Notes under the pieces: model-generated
The model's database searches: none
What the model saw: the letters and a program-made list of their open reading frames with translations, nothing else
What the model was told of the DNA's origin: nothing
Position numbers and translations under genes: made by a program
Shown: piece by piece, positions 50,869-59,920 of the stretch
Position numbering within the stretch: position 1 is the first letter of the stretch
Layout: each line of letters starts with the position of its first letter
From: Streptomyces sp. V4I2
GTDB lineage: Bacteria; Actinomycetota; Actinomycetes; Streptomycetales; Streptomycetaceae
DNA length: 64,000 bases
Reading direction: 5' to 3'
Assembly (NCBI RefSeq): GCF_030817655.1
Contig: NZ_JAUSZM010000003.1
Location: forward strand, 9,796,001 to 9,860,000

Positions 50869-53800
50869 CAGCGTGTTCCTTCCGGAGTCACGGGTACGGG
50901 GGTGACGGAGCTGTCGTCGAGTTGGCCGCGCAGGTAGCCGACGAGGTCGGCCACGGTGCGCAGGCTGGCGAGCAGGTCCTCGATCGGGAGCGGTCCGAGC
51001 CGCGGCAGCGCGTCCTCGATCCGGGTCTTCAGCTCCATGACCCGGATCGAGTCGAAGCCCAGGTCTTCGTGGAGCCGGTCGTGGTCGTGCACCTGCGCCG
51101 GGTCGTGCCCGCCGACCCGGCACACCAGACGCCGGGTCAGGGCGGCGAGGGAGTCGGGCAGTTCCCCCGCCGACGCCGACGGGGACGATTCCCCGCGGTC
51201 CGCGCCACTCGGTACCGCCGTGGTGTCCGCGCCAGGGGGGACGGACGACGCGGACGGTTCCACAAGCCTCGGGGCGCTGCCCGAACGCCAGGAGCGGAAC
51301 GACTCGTCGAACAGGTACGGCGGCAGCCGACGGGGCACCCGGTCCGCATCGGCGTACAGCAGGTCCCAGTCCGGGGTGAGACCGGCGCACCACAGCTCCC
51401 CGAACAACTCCTGGGGGCGGTGTCCGGGGGCGTGCTCGCCCGGGTGCGCGCTGTGCAGGCTCACGGCATGGTCACCGTCCGCCCGCAGCCGCGACAGCAG
51501 CGGGGTCAGCACCGCGCGCGGACCGATCTCCACCACATGGGTGACACCGCCGGCGAGGAGCGCGTCCGCGGCCTCGGCGAACCGGACCGGCTCGGTGATC
51601 TGCCGCGCCCAGTAGTCGGCGTCCATGGTCTCCTCGCCGCTCAGCTCACGGCCGTGGACCGTCGAGAACACCGGAAGGGCCGGCCGCCGGTCGGACACGT
51701 CCGCGCACTCCCGGCGGAACTCCTCGACCACGGGCCGCATCAGCGGCGAGTGGAAGGCATGAGAGACGGTGAGCCGCCGCACGGGCACCTTGCGCCCGGC
51801 CAACTCCGCTTCCACTGCGGCCAGTTCGCCCAGGTCCCCGGAGATCACTGTGCTGCGCGGACCGTTGACCGCGGCCACGCCCAGTCGTGCCCGCCCCGCC
51901 AGCAGCGGTTCCACCTCGGCCGCGGCGAGGCCCACCGCGAGCATCCCGCCGTCCTCGGGGAGCTTCTCCATCAGTGCCCCGCGCCGGGCGACCAGTCGCG
52001 CCGCGTCCGCCACGTCCAGCGCCCCGGCCGCGCACGCGGCGGCGAACTCGCCGATGCTGTGCCCGATCACGTACGACGGCCTGATCCCGGCCTCGGTCAG
52101 GGTGGCGGCCATCGCATACCCGACGGCGAACAGCGCCGGCTGCGCCAGCCGCGCGCGCTGGATCTCCGCGTCGCCGTCGAGTATGAGGTCGCGCACGGAC
52201 ACTCCGGTGTGCGGGGCGATCAACTGGTCGATCTCGTCGAGGTGGCGCGCGTAGGCCGGGCACGACCGGTACCAGGACGCGGTCATACGGGGGTGCTGGG
52301 CGCCCTGGCCCGTGAAGGCGAACGCCACCGACGGCACGCCACGCCGCCCGCCGTCCTCCCGCGCGGTCTCGTCGGCGTGCTCCGCGGCCTTGCGCAACCC
52401 TGCGACCAGCGTGGGCAGATCGCCCGCGGCCACGGACGCCCGGTGCGGCAGCCGGGACTTGACGCGGTTGCTGGTCCAGCACAGTTGCGCCAGCTGGTTC
52501 CCGGGACGGCGGGCCAGGGCATCGGCCTGCGCCAGCAGATTCGCCCGCAGCCGCTGCGGGGTGCGGGCCGAGACCGTGAACACGCCCGGCGCCGCGGACC
52601 TGCCGCGGTGGACCGCGCGGGGCGCGGAGGCCAGCACCGCGTGCGCGTTGCTGCCGCCCATGCCGAAACTGCTCACCGCGGCGTGCACGGTGCCGGACGG
52701 CAGCTTGAGCGGCGACCTCAGCAGGGACAGCCGCCGCCCGGACAGGTCCAGCCTCGGGTTCTCGTCGTCCGCGAACCGGCTCGGCGGCACCGTGCGGTGG
52801 TGCAGCGCGAGGACGGCCTTGATGAGCCCGGCGATCCCGGCCGCGCCCTCCGCGTGCCCGAAGTTGCTCTTGACCGAGCCCAGCGCGACGCTGCCGCCGC
52901 TGCGGCCACTGGTCAGCTCACCGAGCGCCTGAGCCTCGATGAAGTCGCCGAGCAAGGTCCCGGTGCCGTGCGCCTCCACGAAGCGGACGTCGTCGGCGGT
53001 GACGCCGGCCCGCTGCCACACGGACTCGATCAGCTGCTGCTGCGCCCAGCGGTTGGGCGCCGTGATGCCGTTGCTGCGCCCGTCCTGGTTGATCCCGGTC
53101 TCCTTCAGCACCGCGTACACCGGCTGACGGTCCGCCAGGGCGTCGCTCAGCCTGCGCAGCACCAGCACCGCCACGCCCTCGGCCCGGCCGATCCCGTCGG
53201 CCGAGGCGCTGAACGGTTTGCAGCGGCCGTCCGGCGCCGACAGGCCGGCCTGGTTGTAGAAGATGTTGATGACCGGCGTCATGATCAGGTTCGTGCCGGC
53301 CGCGAGGGCGTGGTCGCACTCTCCGGCGCGCAGCGCGTTCACCGCGAGGTGGACGGCGACGAGCGAGGAGGAGCAGGCCGTGTCCACCGCGAGGCTGGGG
53401 CCTTTGAGGTCGAGGTGGTACGAGACGCGGTTGGCGCCCATGAAGTAGCCGTTGCCCAAGCCGTGGCGGGCGGTGATCCGGTCGTAGTCGGCGAGTTGCA
53501 GGAACGCCCACTCGTTGGCCATCACGCCGACGAACACGCCGGTGTCGGTGCCGGCCAGGTCCTGCGGGGCGAGCGCGGCGTCCTCGACGGCCCGCCACGC
53601 GCACTGCAGCAGCAGCCGTTGCTGCGGGTCCATGGCGGCGGCCTCGCGCGGCGCGATCCCGAAGAAGCCGGGGTCGAAGGCATCGGGGTCGGCGATGAAG
53701 CCGCCGCGCACCGTGTTGCTGCGGCCCGGCGGCCGGGCCTCCTGGGCGGTGTGCGGTGCAACGGCGTGGTAGCGGTCGGCGTCCCAGCGCTGTTCGGGCA

Positions 53801-53915
53801 CGCGGTCCGTGCCGTCGCGTCCGTCCATGAGGAGCGACCAGTACTCCTGCGCGTCGCGGGCGCCGGGGAAGCGGCAGTCGATGCCGACGACCGCGACGGG
53901 TTCACGCTCGGTCAT
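50868..53915 (-). CDS. single-module type I polyketide synthase KS-AT-ACP
   Basis: A 1015-residue PKS. KS: DTACSSS (C181), EAHGTGT (H316) and KSNFGHAEGAAG (H354). AT: TGQGAQ, GHSIGEF (S620) and SHAFHS (719-723), the pattern of malonyl-CoA-specific domains. ACP: DLGFDSIRVMEL with S956. There is no KR, DH, ER, methyltransferase or thioesterase, so each extension leaves a beta-keto group. No loading domain is present: the starter should come from the free ACP and acyl-AMP ligase encoded upstream. The ATG at 53915 overlaps the ACP gene (ATGA). One round of extension would make a 3-ketoacyl-ACP. Confidence 0.93.
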   Translation of the reverse strand: MTEREPVAVVGIDCRFPGARDAQEYWSLLMDGRDGTDRVPEQRWDADRYHAVAPHTAQEARPPGRSNTVRGGFIADPDAFDPGFFGIAPREAAAMDPQQRLLLQCAWRAVEDAALAPQDLAGTDTGVFVGVMANEWAFLQLADYDRITARHGLGNGYFMGANRVSYHLDLKGPSLAVDTACSSSLVAVHLAVNALRAGECDHALAAGTNLIMTPVINIFYNQAGLSAPDGRCKPFSASADGIGRAEGVAVLVLRRLSDALADRQPVYAVLKETGINQDGRSNGITAPNRWAQQQLIESVWQRAGVTADDVRFVEAHGTGTLLGDFIEAQALGELTSGRSGGSVALGSVKSNFGHAEGAAGIAGLIKAVLALHHRTVPPSRFADDENPRLDLSGRRLSLLRSPLKLPSGTVHAAVSSFGMGGSNAHAVLASAPRAVHRGRSAAPGVFTVSARTPQRLRANLLAQADALARRPGNQLAQLCWTSNRVKSRLPHRASVAAGDLPTLVAGLRKAAEHADETAREDGGRRGVPSVAFAFTGQGAQHPRMTASWYRSCPAYARHLDEIDQLIAPHTGVSVRDLILDGDAEIQRARLAQPALFAVGYAMAATLTEAGIRPSYVIGHSIGEFAAACAAGALDVADAARLVARRGALMEKLPEDGGMLAVGLAAAEVEPLLAGRARLGVAAVNGPRSTVISGDLGELAAVEAELAGRKVPVRRLTVSHAFHSPLMRPVVEEFRRECADVSDRRPALPVFSTVHGRELSGEETMDADYWARQITEPVRFAEAADALLAGGVTHVVEIGPRAVLTPLLSRLRADGDHAVSLHSAHPGEHAPGHRPQELFGELWCAGLTPDWDLLYADADRVPRRLPPYLFDESFRSWRSGSAPRLVEPSASSVPPGADTTAVPSGADRGESSPSASAGELPDSLAALTRRLVCRVGGHDPAQVHDHDRLHEDLGFDSIRVMELKTRIEDALPRLGPLPIEDLLASLRTVADLVGYLRGQLDDSSVTPVPVTPEGTR

Positions 53916-54247
53916 GAGGGGGCCTCGTCGTGCTTCGCCTTGTCGGCCAGGCGTTCGGCGAGGTGACCGGTGATCGCATGGACGGTCGGGAAGTCGTACG
54001 CGATGGTGGGCGCGACCGGGAGCCGGTAGCGCTCCTCGATCTCGCCGCAGATGCTGATGGCCGCGACCGAGTCGATGCCGTAGTCGGCGAGCGGGGTGTC
54101 GGGGTCGACCTCGTCGGGCGCCCGGTGCAGGTGGAAGGCCACCCGTTCGGTCAGCCACAGGTCGAGGTCGGGAGCGTTCCCGTGCGGCACGGAACGCTCC
54201 ACGGGCCGGCGGGCCGGGGCGGTGTGCGTGGTGGGGGCGATGCTCAT
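53912..54247 (-). CDS. discrete acyl carrier protein paired with the fatty acyl-AMP ligase
   Basis: A 111-residue ACP with a ~25-residue flexible N-terminal extension. The carrier site is S60 in LADYGIDSVAAISICGEIEE; PVAPTIAYDFPTVHAITGHL is the rest of the helix bundle. Position right after the ligase gene (41 bp) and coupled to the PKS gene (ATGA) indicates that it takes the activated fatty acid and hands it to the KS. Confidence 0.92.
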   Translation of the reverse strand: MSIAPTTHTAPARRPVERSVPHGNAPDLDLWLTERVAFHLHRAPDEVDPDTPLADYGIDSVAAISICGEIEERYRLPVAPTIAYDFPTVHAITGHLAERLADKAKHDEAPS

Positions 54248-54288
54248 GGCCTACTTCTCTCTCGGGACTCGGACTCGGACGGCAGTTG

Positions 54289-56112
54289 TCAGTGGCGGGG
54301 TGCGGCGGCGGTGGTGGGCCGGGGCGCCGTGTCCGTGGCGGGCAGCAGGGCGGCGACCGCGGGTTCCAGGCGCTGGTGCAGCACGGGCAGGCCGCCGTCG
54401 AGGAAGAGCTGCCGCATGAGCGTGCGCTGCGTCTTGCCGCTGGTGGTCTTGCGGATCACCCCGGGCCGGACGAGCACCACGTTCACCGCGGGCAGCTGGA
54501 ACTGGCGGCTGAGCAGCGCCTGCACGGAGGCGGCAAGGGGAGCGAGGGGCTCCTCGTCACCGGTCGCCTGCGGCCTGAGCTCCTGCACCACGACGACGTG
54601 GGTGCGGTCGGACGCCTCGTCGGTGACGCCGAACACCGCGCCGCCGCCGCGCCGGAACGCGTCCCCCGACTCCTGGACGGCCTGCTCGATGTCCTGCGGG
54701 TAGAGGTTGCGGCCGTGCTGGATGAGCATCTCCTTGATCCGCCCGGTGACATAGAGCTCTTCGTCGAGCAGGGCCCCGAGGTCGCCGGTGCGGAAGTATC
54801 CGGCCCGGCCGTCCGCCGTCGCCGCCTGGAAGGTGCGGGCGGTGAGTTCGCGCCGGTTCCAGTAGCCGACGGCCACCGACGGTCCGCGCAGCCAGATCTC
54901 GCCGACCTGCCCCTCGGGCAGTACCCGCAGGGTCATCGGGTCCACGATCAGGACCTCGGTGTCCTTCGGGCGGCCGCAGCCGACCAGGGTGCGGCTCGGG
55001 TGGTCGGTGCGGGCGGGCCGCAGCTCGTCCTGTTCCAGGGACTGGGCGTCGACGGTGAGTTCCACGGGCGGCGCGTCGGGGTCGTTGCCGGATACCAGCA
55101 GGGTGTTCTCGGCCAGGCCGTAGCAGGGCAGCAGGGCCTCGGGGCGCAGTCCGTTGCCGGCGAAGCGCCGGACGAAGGCGCGCAGGGTGTCGGCGCGCAC
55201 CGGCTCGGCCCCGTTGAGAGCCACCCGCAGGCTGGACAGGTCCAGGCCGGACGACTGCTCCTCGGAGACTCGCCGGACGCACAGCTCGTAACCGAAGTTG
55301 GGCGAGGCGGTGCCCTCCACCCGGTAGTCGTGGATCATGCGCAGCCAGCGGGCCGGCTGTTTGACGAACGAGATCGGTGACATCTGCACACTGGTGCCGC
55401 CCACCCACAAGGGGTGCAGCGTCATGCCGATGAGCCCCATGTCGTGGTAGAGCGGCAGCCAGCTGCCCGCCACGACACCCCGCGGCGTCTTCATGGCGGA
55501 GCGGATGGCCTCCTGGTTGGCGGCCAGGTTGGCGTGCGTGATCATCACGCCCTTGGGCTCGCTGGTGGAGCCGGAGCTGTACTGGAGGAAGGCCACGTCG
55601 GTGCCGCCCACCCGGGGCGGGGTCCACAGGCCGGCGTCGGCCCCGTCGTCCTCGTCCGCGCCGGTCGCCAGGCACATCACGTCCTGCTCCCCGGAGGCGG
55701 CCAGCCAGGCGCCGATCGCCTGCCGGTATGCGGGCAGGGTCAGCACGGCGCCCACCTTGGCGTCCTGCAGGATGCTGCTGACCCGGGCCAGTCGTTCGCC
55801 GGGTTCGTCGGGCAGCGGGGCCGGAATGGCCGTACGGCCGGCGTAGAAGCAGCCCAGGAAGGCGGTGACGAAGTCCAGCGTCGGTGGGTACAGCAGCAGG
55901 ACCGGGCGGGAAGGGTCGCCGCCCTTGGTCGCGTGGCGCAGCCGGGCGGCCACGACGCGGGCCCGCCGGTCCAGATCGGCGTAACTGAGCTCCTCGGGCC
56001 GCATCCCCAGGCCGTCCTCGTGCAGGTACACGAAGGCGGCACGGTCGGGATGGCGGTCCACGCCGGCTCGTACGGCGTCCGTCAACGTTCGGGGGTCAGG
56101 CTGGTGCGGCAC
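54289..56112 (-). CDS. fatty acyl-AMP ligase (FAAL)
   Basis: A 607-residue long-chain fatty acid adenylating enzyme of the FadD32-like FAAL group. FLQYSSGSTSEPKGVMITHANL, SWLPLYHDMGLIGMTLHPLW and TASPNFGYELCVRRV are FAAL signatures, and YFRTGDLGALLDEELYVTGRIKEMLIQHGRNLYPQDIE is the hinge and C-terminal domain. FAALs pass acyl adenylate to an ACP rather than CoA. The GTG at 56112 is chosen because GGAAAGGA lies just upstream. It is the first gene of the ten-kb coupled operon and supplies the lipid starter. Confidence 0.93.
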   Translation of the reverse strand: MPHQPDPRTLTDAVRAGVDRHPDRAAFVYLHEDGLGMRPEELSYADLDRRARVVAARLRHATKGGDPSRPVLLLYPPTLDFVTAFLGCFYAGRTAIPAPLPDEPGERLARVSSILQDAKVGAVLTLPAYRQAIGAWLAASGEQDVMCLATGADEDDGADAGLWTPPRVGGTDVAFLQYSSGSTSEPKGVMITHANLAANQEAIRSAMKTPRGVVAGSWLPLYHDMGLIGMTLHPLWVGGTSVQMSPISFVKQPARWLRMIHDYRVEGTASPNFGYELCVRRVSEEQSSGLDLSSLRVALNGAEPVRADTLRAFVRRFAGNGLRPEALLPCYGLAENTLLVSGNDPDAPPVELTVDAQSLEQDELRPARTDHPSRTLVGCGRPKDTEVLIVDPMTLRVLPEGQVGEIWLRGPSVAVGYWNRRELTARTFQAATADGRAGYFRTGDLGALLDEELYVTGRIKEMLIQHGRNLYPQDIEQAVQESGDAFRRGGGAVFGVTDEASDRTHVVVVQELRPQATGDEEPLAPLAASVQALLSRQFQLPAVNVVLVRPGVIRKTTSGKTQRTLMRQLFLDGGLPVLHQRLEPAVAALLPATDTAPRPTTAAAPRH

Positions 56113-56355
56113 AGGCTGTCCTTTCCGCGGTCGGTGACCGGTGCGGCATGGAACCTTTCGGGAGGCACCGAGTGCCACCCGGTGACCTCAGCCTTGGGGT
56201 GCCGTGAAAAGGAGACGTAAAGCGAAAATTGGTGCGCACGTCACGGGTTCGGGGTTCCCCGGACGGCCGTCGCCCGAGCGGATACAACGGTGGGTACACG
56301 GAGCGGCACATTCGGTGCTGGCACGCAGTGCCTGACGGCGACGTGAAGGAGGCCG
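56113..56355. promoter_or_regulatory. divergent control region of the polyketide cluster
   Basis: These 243 bp separate the FAAL operon from the phosphopantetheinyl transferase gene. It holds an AT-richer stretch around 56205-56235, likely promoter DNA, but I could not assign boxes or SARP-type heptamer repeats with confidence. Confidence 0.4.
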
Positions 56356-57132
56356 ATGGTGGATCCGGACGCCCGAGCCGAGCAGGAGTCGGCCCATGGG
56401 GGCTCCCTACCTGTGGGGCCCGGGCCCGCGGCGGGCCGGCGCGCGGTCCGTGAGGCCGTGCTGCGGCACGGTTACGCGGTCTGCCACGGCCGCCTGGACG
56501 AGTGGGGAGAAGGGGGAGGGGAGACGGTCTCGGCCGCGCGTGAAGTGCTCGGCCCGGACTGGCCGCGCTACCGCACCGCACGCGAACCCCTCGTACGAGC
56601 CCGGCTGTTGGGCTCCCGGCTGCTGCTGCGACACGTGGTGGCGGCCGTGGCCGGCACCGAGCCGGGCCGGGTCGTCGTGGGCCGTGACGGCAACGGGCGG
56701 CCGGTCCTGCACCGGCCCGCCGGACTGGACGTGGGCATCAGTCACACGGCCGGGATGCTGGTGGTCGGCGTGGCCCGCGGTCGCCGGATCGGAGTGGACG
56801 TGGAGGCGTCGGACCGCCCTTTGCTGGCACCCGGACTCGCCGAGAAGTTCTGTCATCCGGAGGAACTGGAGGAACTGAGCGGGCTGCCGCCGGCCGAGCG
56901 GAACCTGAGACTGGTCCGCCTGTGGACGCTGAAGGAGGCCTACACGAAGGCACTTGGCGTCGGCCTGACGCACGACTTCTCCCGCCTGCGCCTCCGGCCC
57001 GAGCCGCAGGACGGCGGCTGGCGGCTGGACCGAACAGCAGACGGCTGGCACTTGCGCTGCGAACAGGTCGGCCACTTTCTCGTCGCCGGCGCGCTGGGCC
57101 CGGAGGGCGGGTGGGGCGACGGGGTGCTGTGA
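56356..57132 (+). CDS. Sfp-type 4'-phosphopantetheinyl transferase
   Basis: A 258-residue PPTase that converts apo-ACPs to the holo form. The magnesium site is RRIGVDVEAS (D148, E150), and WTLKEAYTKALG contains K193/E194; GRPVLHRPAGLDVGISHTAG is the substrate-side motif. A GAAGGAG site precedes the ATG. It faces the FAAL operon and would activate the three carrier domains of this cluster. The 3' end is duplicated just downstream (see repeat). Confidence 0.92.
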   Translation: MVDPDARAEQESAHGGSLPVGPGPAAGRRAVREAVLRHGYAVCHGRLDEWGEGGGETVSAAREVLGPDWPRYRTAREPLVRARLLGSRLLLRHVVAAVAGTEPGRVVVGRDGNGRPVLHRPAGLDVGISHTAGMLVVGVARGRRIGVDVEASDRPLLAPGLAEKFCHPEELEELSGLPPAERNLRLVRLWTLKEAYTKALGVGLTHDFSRLRLRPEPQDGGWRLDRTADGWHLRCEQVGHFLVAGALGPEGGWGDGVL

Positions 57133-57345
57133 CCGTGGGGCGGCTCTTCGGTACGCGCCGGGATTGCAGGGGTGGTGGGTGGTTGGCAGGGTTCCTCGGC
57201 CGTGGAGCTGTGTGTGCGGGCGCGCTGGGTTCGGAGGGGGGTGGGGCGACGGGGTGCTGTGACCGTGGGGCGGGTGGGCCGACGGGCGCTGTGACCGTGG
57301 GACGGCTCCTCGGTAACGCGCCGGGATTGCAAGGGCGGTGGCAGG
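57091..57345. repeat. imperfect duplication of the PPTase 3' end and downstream DNA
   Basis: The segment 57091-57172 (beginning GCGCTGGGCCCGGAGG and running through GGTGCTGTGACCGTGGGGCGGCT and GCGCCGGGATTGCA) recurs at 57222-57345 with a 40-bp expansion in the middle. The first copy covers the last 14 codons of the PPTase gene. Confidence 0.75.
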
Positions 57346-57492
57346 CCGTCAGGGGTCTCGGTCCACAGAGGCATTGGGTGCCGGGGCGCCGACGGCTACC
57401 GATGGGCCAGGTTTCAACGGCCGTTGCTCGGCAGTGTGCCGTGAGCCGGAGGGGCCGTAGCGACCAGTGAAGCGCGCCCGACCGGGGAGCGT

Positions 57493-57536
57493 GCAATCGA
57501 GTCAACGATGTTTCGATACACCGTTGACTCGATTGC
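57493..57536. promoter_or_regulatory. 15-bp-arm inverted repeat, probable TetR operator of MFS operon
   Basis: GCAATCGAGTCAACG (57493-57507) and CGTTGACTCGATTGC (57522-57536) are perfect inverted arms around a 14-bp centre. The right arm contains the -35 box of the MFS promoter. The TetR protein encoded in the operon (59234) is the likely ligand. Confidence 0.8.
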
Positions 57537-57552
57537 CCGCCGGGTCTAGCGT
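57524..57552 (+). promoter_or_regulatory. MFS-TetR-hydrolase operon promoter TTGACT-17-TAGCGT
   Basis: A -35 TTGACT (57524-57529) and -10 TAGCGT (57547-57552) with 17-bp spacing, of the main sigma-factor type. The leader before the GTG at 57621 would be about 60 bases. Confidence 0.7.
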
Positions 57553-57620
57553 CGGCAGGACACGGCACGCGAACAGCACTCGGCTCACGCACCCCCTCTT
57601 CCTTCCGAGGAGCGGAATCC

Positions 57621-59228
57621 GTGACATCCCAGCCCCGTTTCAAGCCCGCCGCGCAGACCCCGCAGCCCGCCCACCCGCACCGGTGGCGCGTCCTCGCGGT
57701 CCTGCTGGTGAGCCTCCTCCTCGTCGTCCTGGACACGTCGATCCTGAACGTGGCCCTGAAGACGCTCGCCGAGCCGGCACCCGTCGGCCTCGGGGCCACG
57801 CAGAGCCAGCTGCAGTGGTCGATCGACTCCTACACCCTCGTCTTCGCCGCTCTGCTCTTCACCACCGGCGTGCTCGCCGACCGCTGCGGACGCAAACGCA
57901 CGCTGCTGGCCGGGCTCGTCGTCTTCGGCGGCTGTTCCCTGTGGTCCGCCTACGCCCACAGCGCCGACGAACTGGTCATCGCCCGGGCGGGGCTGGGCGT
58001 CGGCGGCGCCCTGGTGCTGCCCGCCACCCTCGCGATCATCATGGCCGTCTTCCCGCCCGCCGAACGCGCCAAGGCCATCGGTGTCTGGGCGGGCGCCGCC
58101 GGACTCGCCGTCGCGCTGGGCCCCATCGCCGGCGGCGCGCTGCTCGAGCGGTTCTGGTGGGGCTCGGTGTTCCTGATCAACCTGCCCATCGTGGTGATCG
58201 GCGCCGTCGCCGCCCTGTTCGTCGTACCCGAGTCCCGCGACCCCGAGCGCACGGGCTTCGACCCGCTCGGCGTCGTCCTCTCCGTCGCCGGTCTGACCAT
58301 CCTGGTGTACGGCGTGATCCGGGGCGGCGAGTCGGACGACTGGGCGGTCGCCACGGTCTGGGGGCCGGTGCTCGGCGGCCTCGCGGTCCTGGCCTTGTTC
58401 ACCCTCTGGGAGCGCCGCAGCGCCCGCCCCGCGCTGGACCTCGCTCTCTTCCGCGACCGTCGCTTCTCCGCCGCCGTGACCGTGATCGGCCTGGTCTTCT
58501 TCGCCCTGCTCGGCGCCACCTTCTTCCTGGTCTTCTACCTGCAGAGCGTGCGGGGTTGGAGCCCGCTGGAGGCCGGCTGCCTGCTGCTGCCCCTCGCCGT
58601 GGCCCAGCTGGCGTTCTCGCCACCGGCCACGCTCGCCGCCACGCGCGTGGGACTGCGGCCGGTGTGCGCCGCCGGCATGCTGCTCACCTCGCTCGCCTTC
58701 CTCGCCGTGGCCACCATCGACGAACACACCGAGGTCTGGGTCATCGAGTCCGTCCTGTTCGTCATGGGCGTCGGCATCGCCTGTGTGATGCCCCCCGCGA
58801 CATCCGCCGCGATGTCCGCCGTGGCCCAGGACCGCGCGGGCACCGGAGCGGCGGTCAACACCACCTTCCGGCAGGTGGGCGGCGCCCTCGGGGTCGCGGT
58901 CCTCGGATCGGTGCTCTCCGTCACCTACCGTTCGCGGATCGAGGACCACCTGGCGCCGCTGCCCGCCCCGGTCCGTGACACGGCGCAGGAATCCGTCGCC
59001 GCCACCCTCACCGCCGCGGAGAAGCTGGGCGCGCCCGGCTCCGAGCTCGCGGCCCACGCCATCGACGCGTTCGTCTCGGCCATGCACCTCACGTCCCTCG
59101 TCGCCGCCGGCGTCACGTTCCTCGGCGCTCTCGTCTGCCTGCTGCTCCTGCCTTCCCGTACGGCCGCCGGTACGCCCGGCGCCGAAGAGACGACCGCGAA
59201 CAAACAGGTCCACACCACGGAGGTCTGA
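57621..59228 (+). CDS. DHA2-family 14-TM MFS exporter
   Basis: A 535-residue drug:proton antiporter. Helix 1 is VLLVSLLLVVLDTSILNVALKTL (the DHA2 motif with D-T/S in the membrane), the 2-3 loop is GVLADRCGRKRTLLAG and motif C is VGGALVLPATLAIIMAVFP and GPIAGGALLERFWWG. The 14 helices, unlike the 12 of the importer at 40081, indicate export of a lipophilic or drug-like compound. It starts with GTG at 57621 and is followed five bases later by its tetR gene. Next to the polyketide cluster, it may export the product or give self-resistance. Confidence 0.9.
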   Translation: MTSQPRFKPAAQTPQPAHPHRWRVLAVLLVSLLLVVLDTSILNVALKTLAEPAPVGLGATQSQLQWSIDSYTLVFAALLFTTGVLADRCGRKRTLLAGLVVFGGCSLWSAYAHSADELVIARAGLGVGGALVLPATLAIIMAVFPPAERAKAIGVWAGAAGLAVALGPIAGGALLERFWWGSVFLINLPIVVIGAVAALFVVPESRDPERTGFDPLGVVLSVAGLTILVYGVIRGGESDDWAVATVWGPVLGGLAVLALFTLWERRSARPALDLALFRDRRFSAAVTVIGLVFFALLGATFFLVFYLQSVRGWSPLEAGCLLLPLAVAQLAFSPPATLAATRVGLRPVCAAGMLLTSLAFLAVATIDEHTEVWVIESVLFVMGVGIACVMPPATSAAMSAVAQDRAGTGAAVNTTFRQVGGALGVAVLGSVLSVTYRSRIEDHLAPLPAPVRDTAQESVAATLTAAEKLGAPGSELAAHAIDAFVSAMHLTSLVAAGVTFLGALVCLLLLPSRTAAGTPGAEETTANKQVHTTEV

Positions 59229-59233
59229 ACCGT

Positions 59234-59920
59234 ATGCCGCCACACGTCGACCGTCCGGCGGCCGCCCCGGGACACACTCCCCGGGGTGGCCGCCGGCGCG
59301 ACCCCGCCGCCGACCGGGCGATCCTGGACAGCACGCTCGGCCTGCTCAGCGAGGGATGCAGTTTCGGCGACCTGTCCATGGACCTGGTCGCCCAGCGCGC
59401 GGGCGTCGCCCGGGCCACCATCTACCGCCGCTGGCGCAACAAGGAGGAGCTGGTGCTGGCCGCGCTGAGCACCCTCGACCTCCCCGTGCCGCCGCTGGAC
59501 GGACTCGGCCTGCGGGACCAGCTGGTGGCCCTCGTGGACCAGCTGCGCCACCGCGGCCAGGACACCAACCTGCACCGGCTGATCGGCAGCCTGCTCGGTG
59601 AGGCGGTGCGCCGCCCCCAGCTGGTGGAGCGGTTCGAGGACACCGTCGTCGCCGCACGGCGCGAGGCCATGCTGAGGGCGCTGGGGGACGGCGTCGCGAG
59701 CGGTGAGCTGCGTGCCGACCTCGACCTGGACGACGCGGTCGAACTGCTCGTCGGGCCGATGGCAGCCCGGCTGATTCTCCGTCAACGCCCCGTGGAATCT
59801 GCGGCGTTCGCCGAGTCGATCGTCGACACGTTCCTGAACGGCACCCGCACGACCCGCGCCGGGACAGGTTCCGGCACGGCACCGGAGCACCTCCCACCAC
59901 CACAGGAGCCGCTGCCATGA
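59234..59920 (+). CDS. TetR-family regulator of the MFS-hydrolase operon
   Basis: A 228-residue regulator. After a basic, proline-rich ~25-residue start the HTH reads AILDSTLGLLSEGCSFGDLS, MDLVAQRAGVARATIYRRWRNKEELVLAAL; a TetR_C_16-like ligand domain follows (HRLIGSLLGEAVRRPQLVERF). It is encoded between the exporter (5-bp gap) and the hydrolase (ATGA overlap), so it should autoregulate this operon through the 15-bp inverted repeat at 57493-57536. Confidence 0.88.
   Translation: MPPHVDRPAAAPGHTPRGGRRRDPAADRAILDSTLGLLSEGCSFGDLSMDLVAQRAGVARATIYRRWRNKEELVLAALSTLDLPVPPLDGLGLRDQLVALVDQLRHRGQDTNLHRLIGSLLGEAVRRPQLVERFEDTVVAARREAMLRALGDGVASGELRADLDLDDAVELLVGPMAARLILRQRPVESAAFAESIVDTFLNGTRTTRAGTGSGTAPEHLPPPQEPLP

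Larger units (their letters stand above)
57133..57620. other. 488-bp intergenic region between PPTase and MFS genes
   Basis: It holds most of the duplicated segment and, at the right, the MFS promoter with its long inverted repeat (both listed). No gene is evident in it. Confidence 0.7.

Noticed and set aside
50922..53966. A 1014-residue plus-strand open frame opposite the PKS
   Set aside because: It has low-complexity sequence; the minus strand has all KS-AT-ACP motifs in order.
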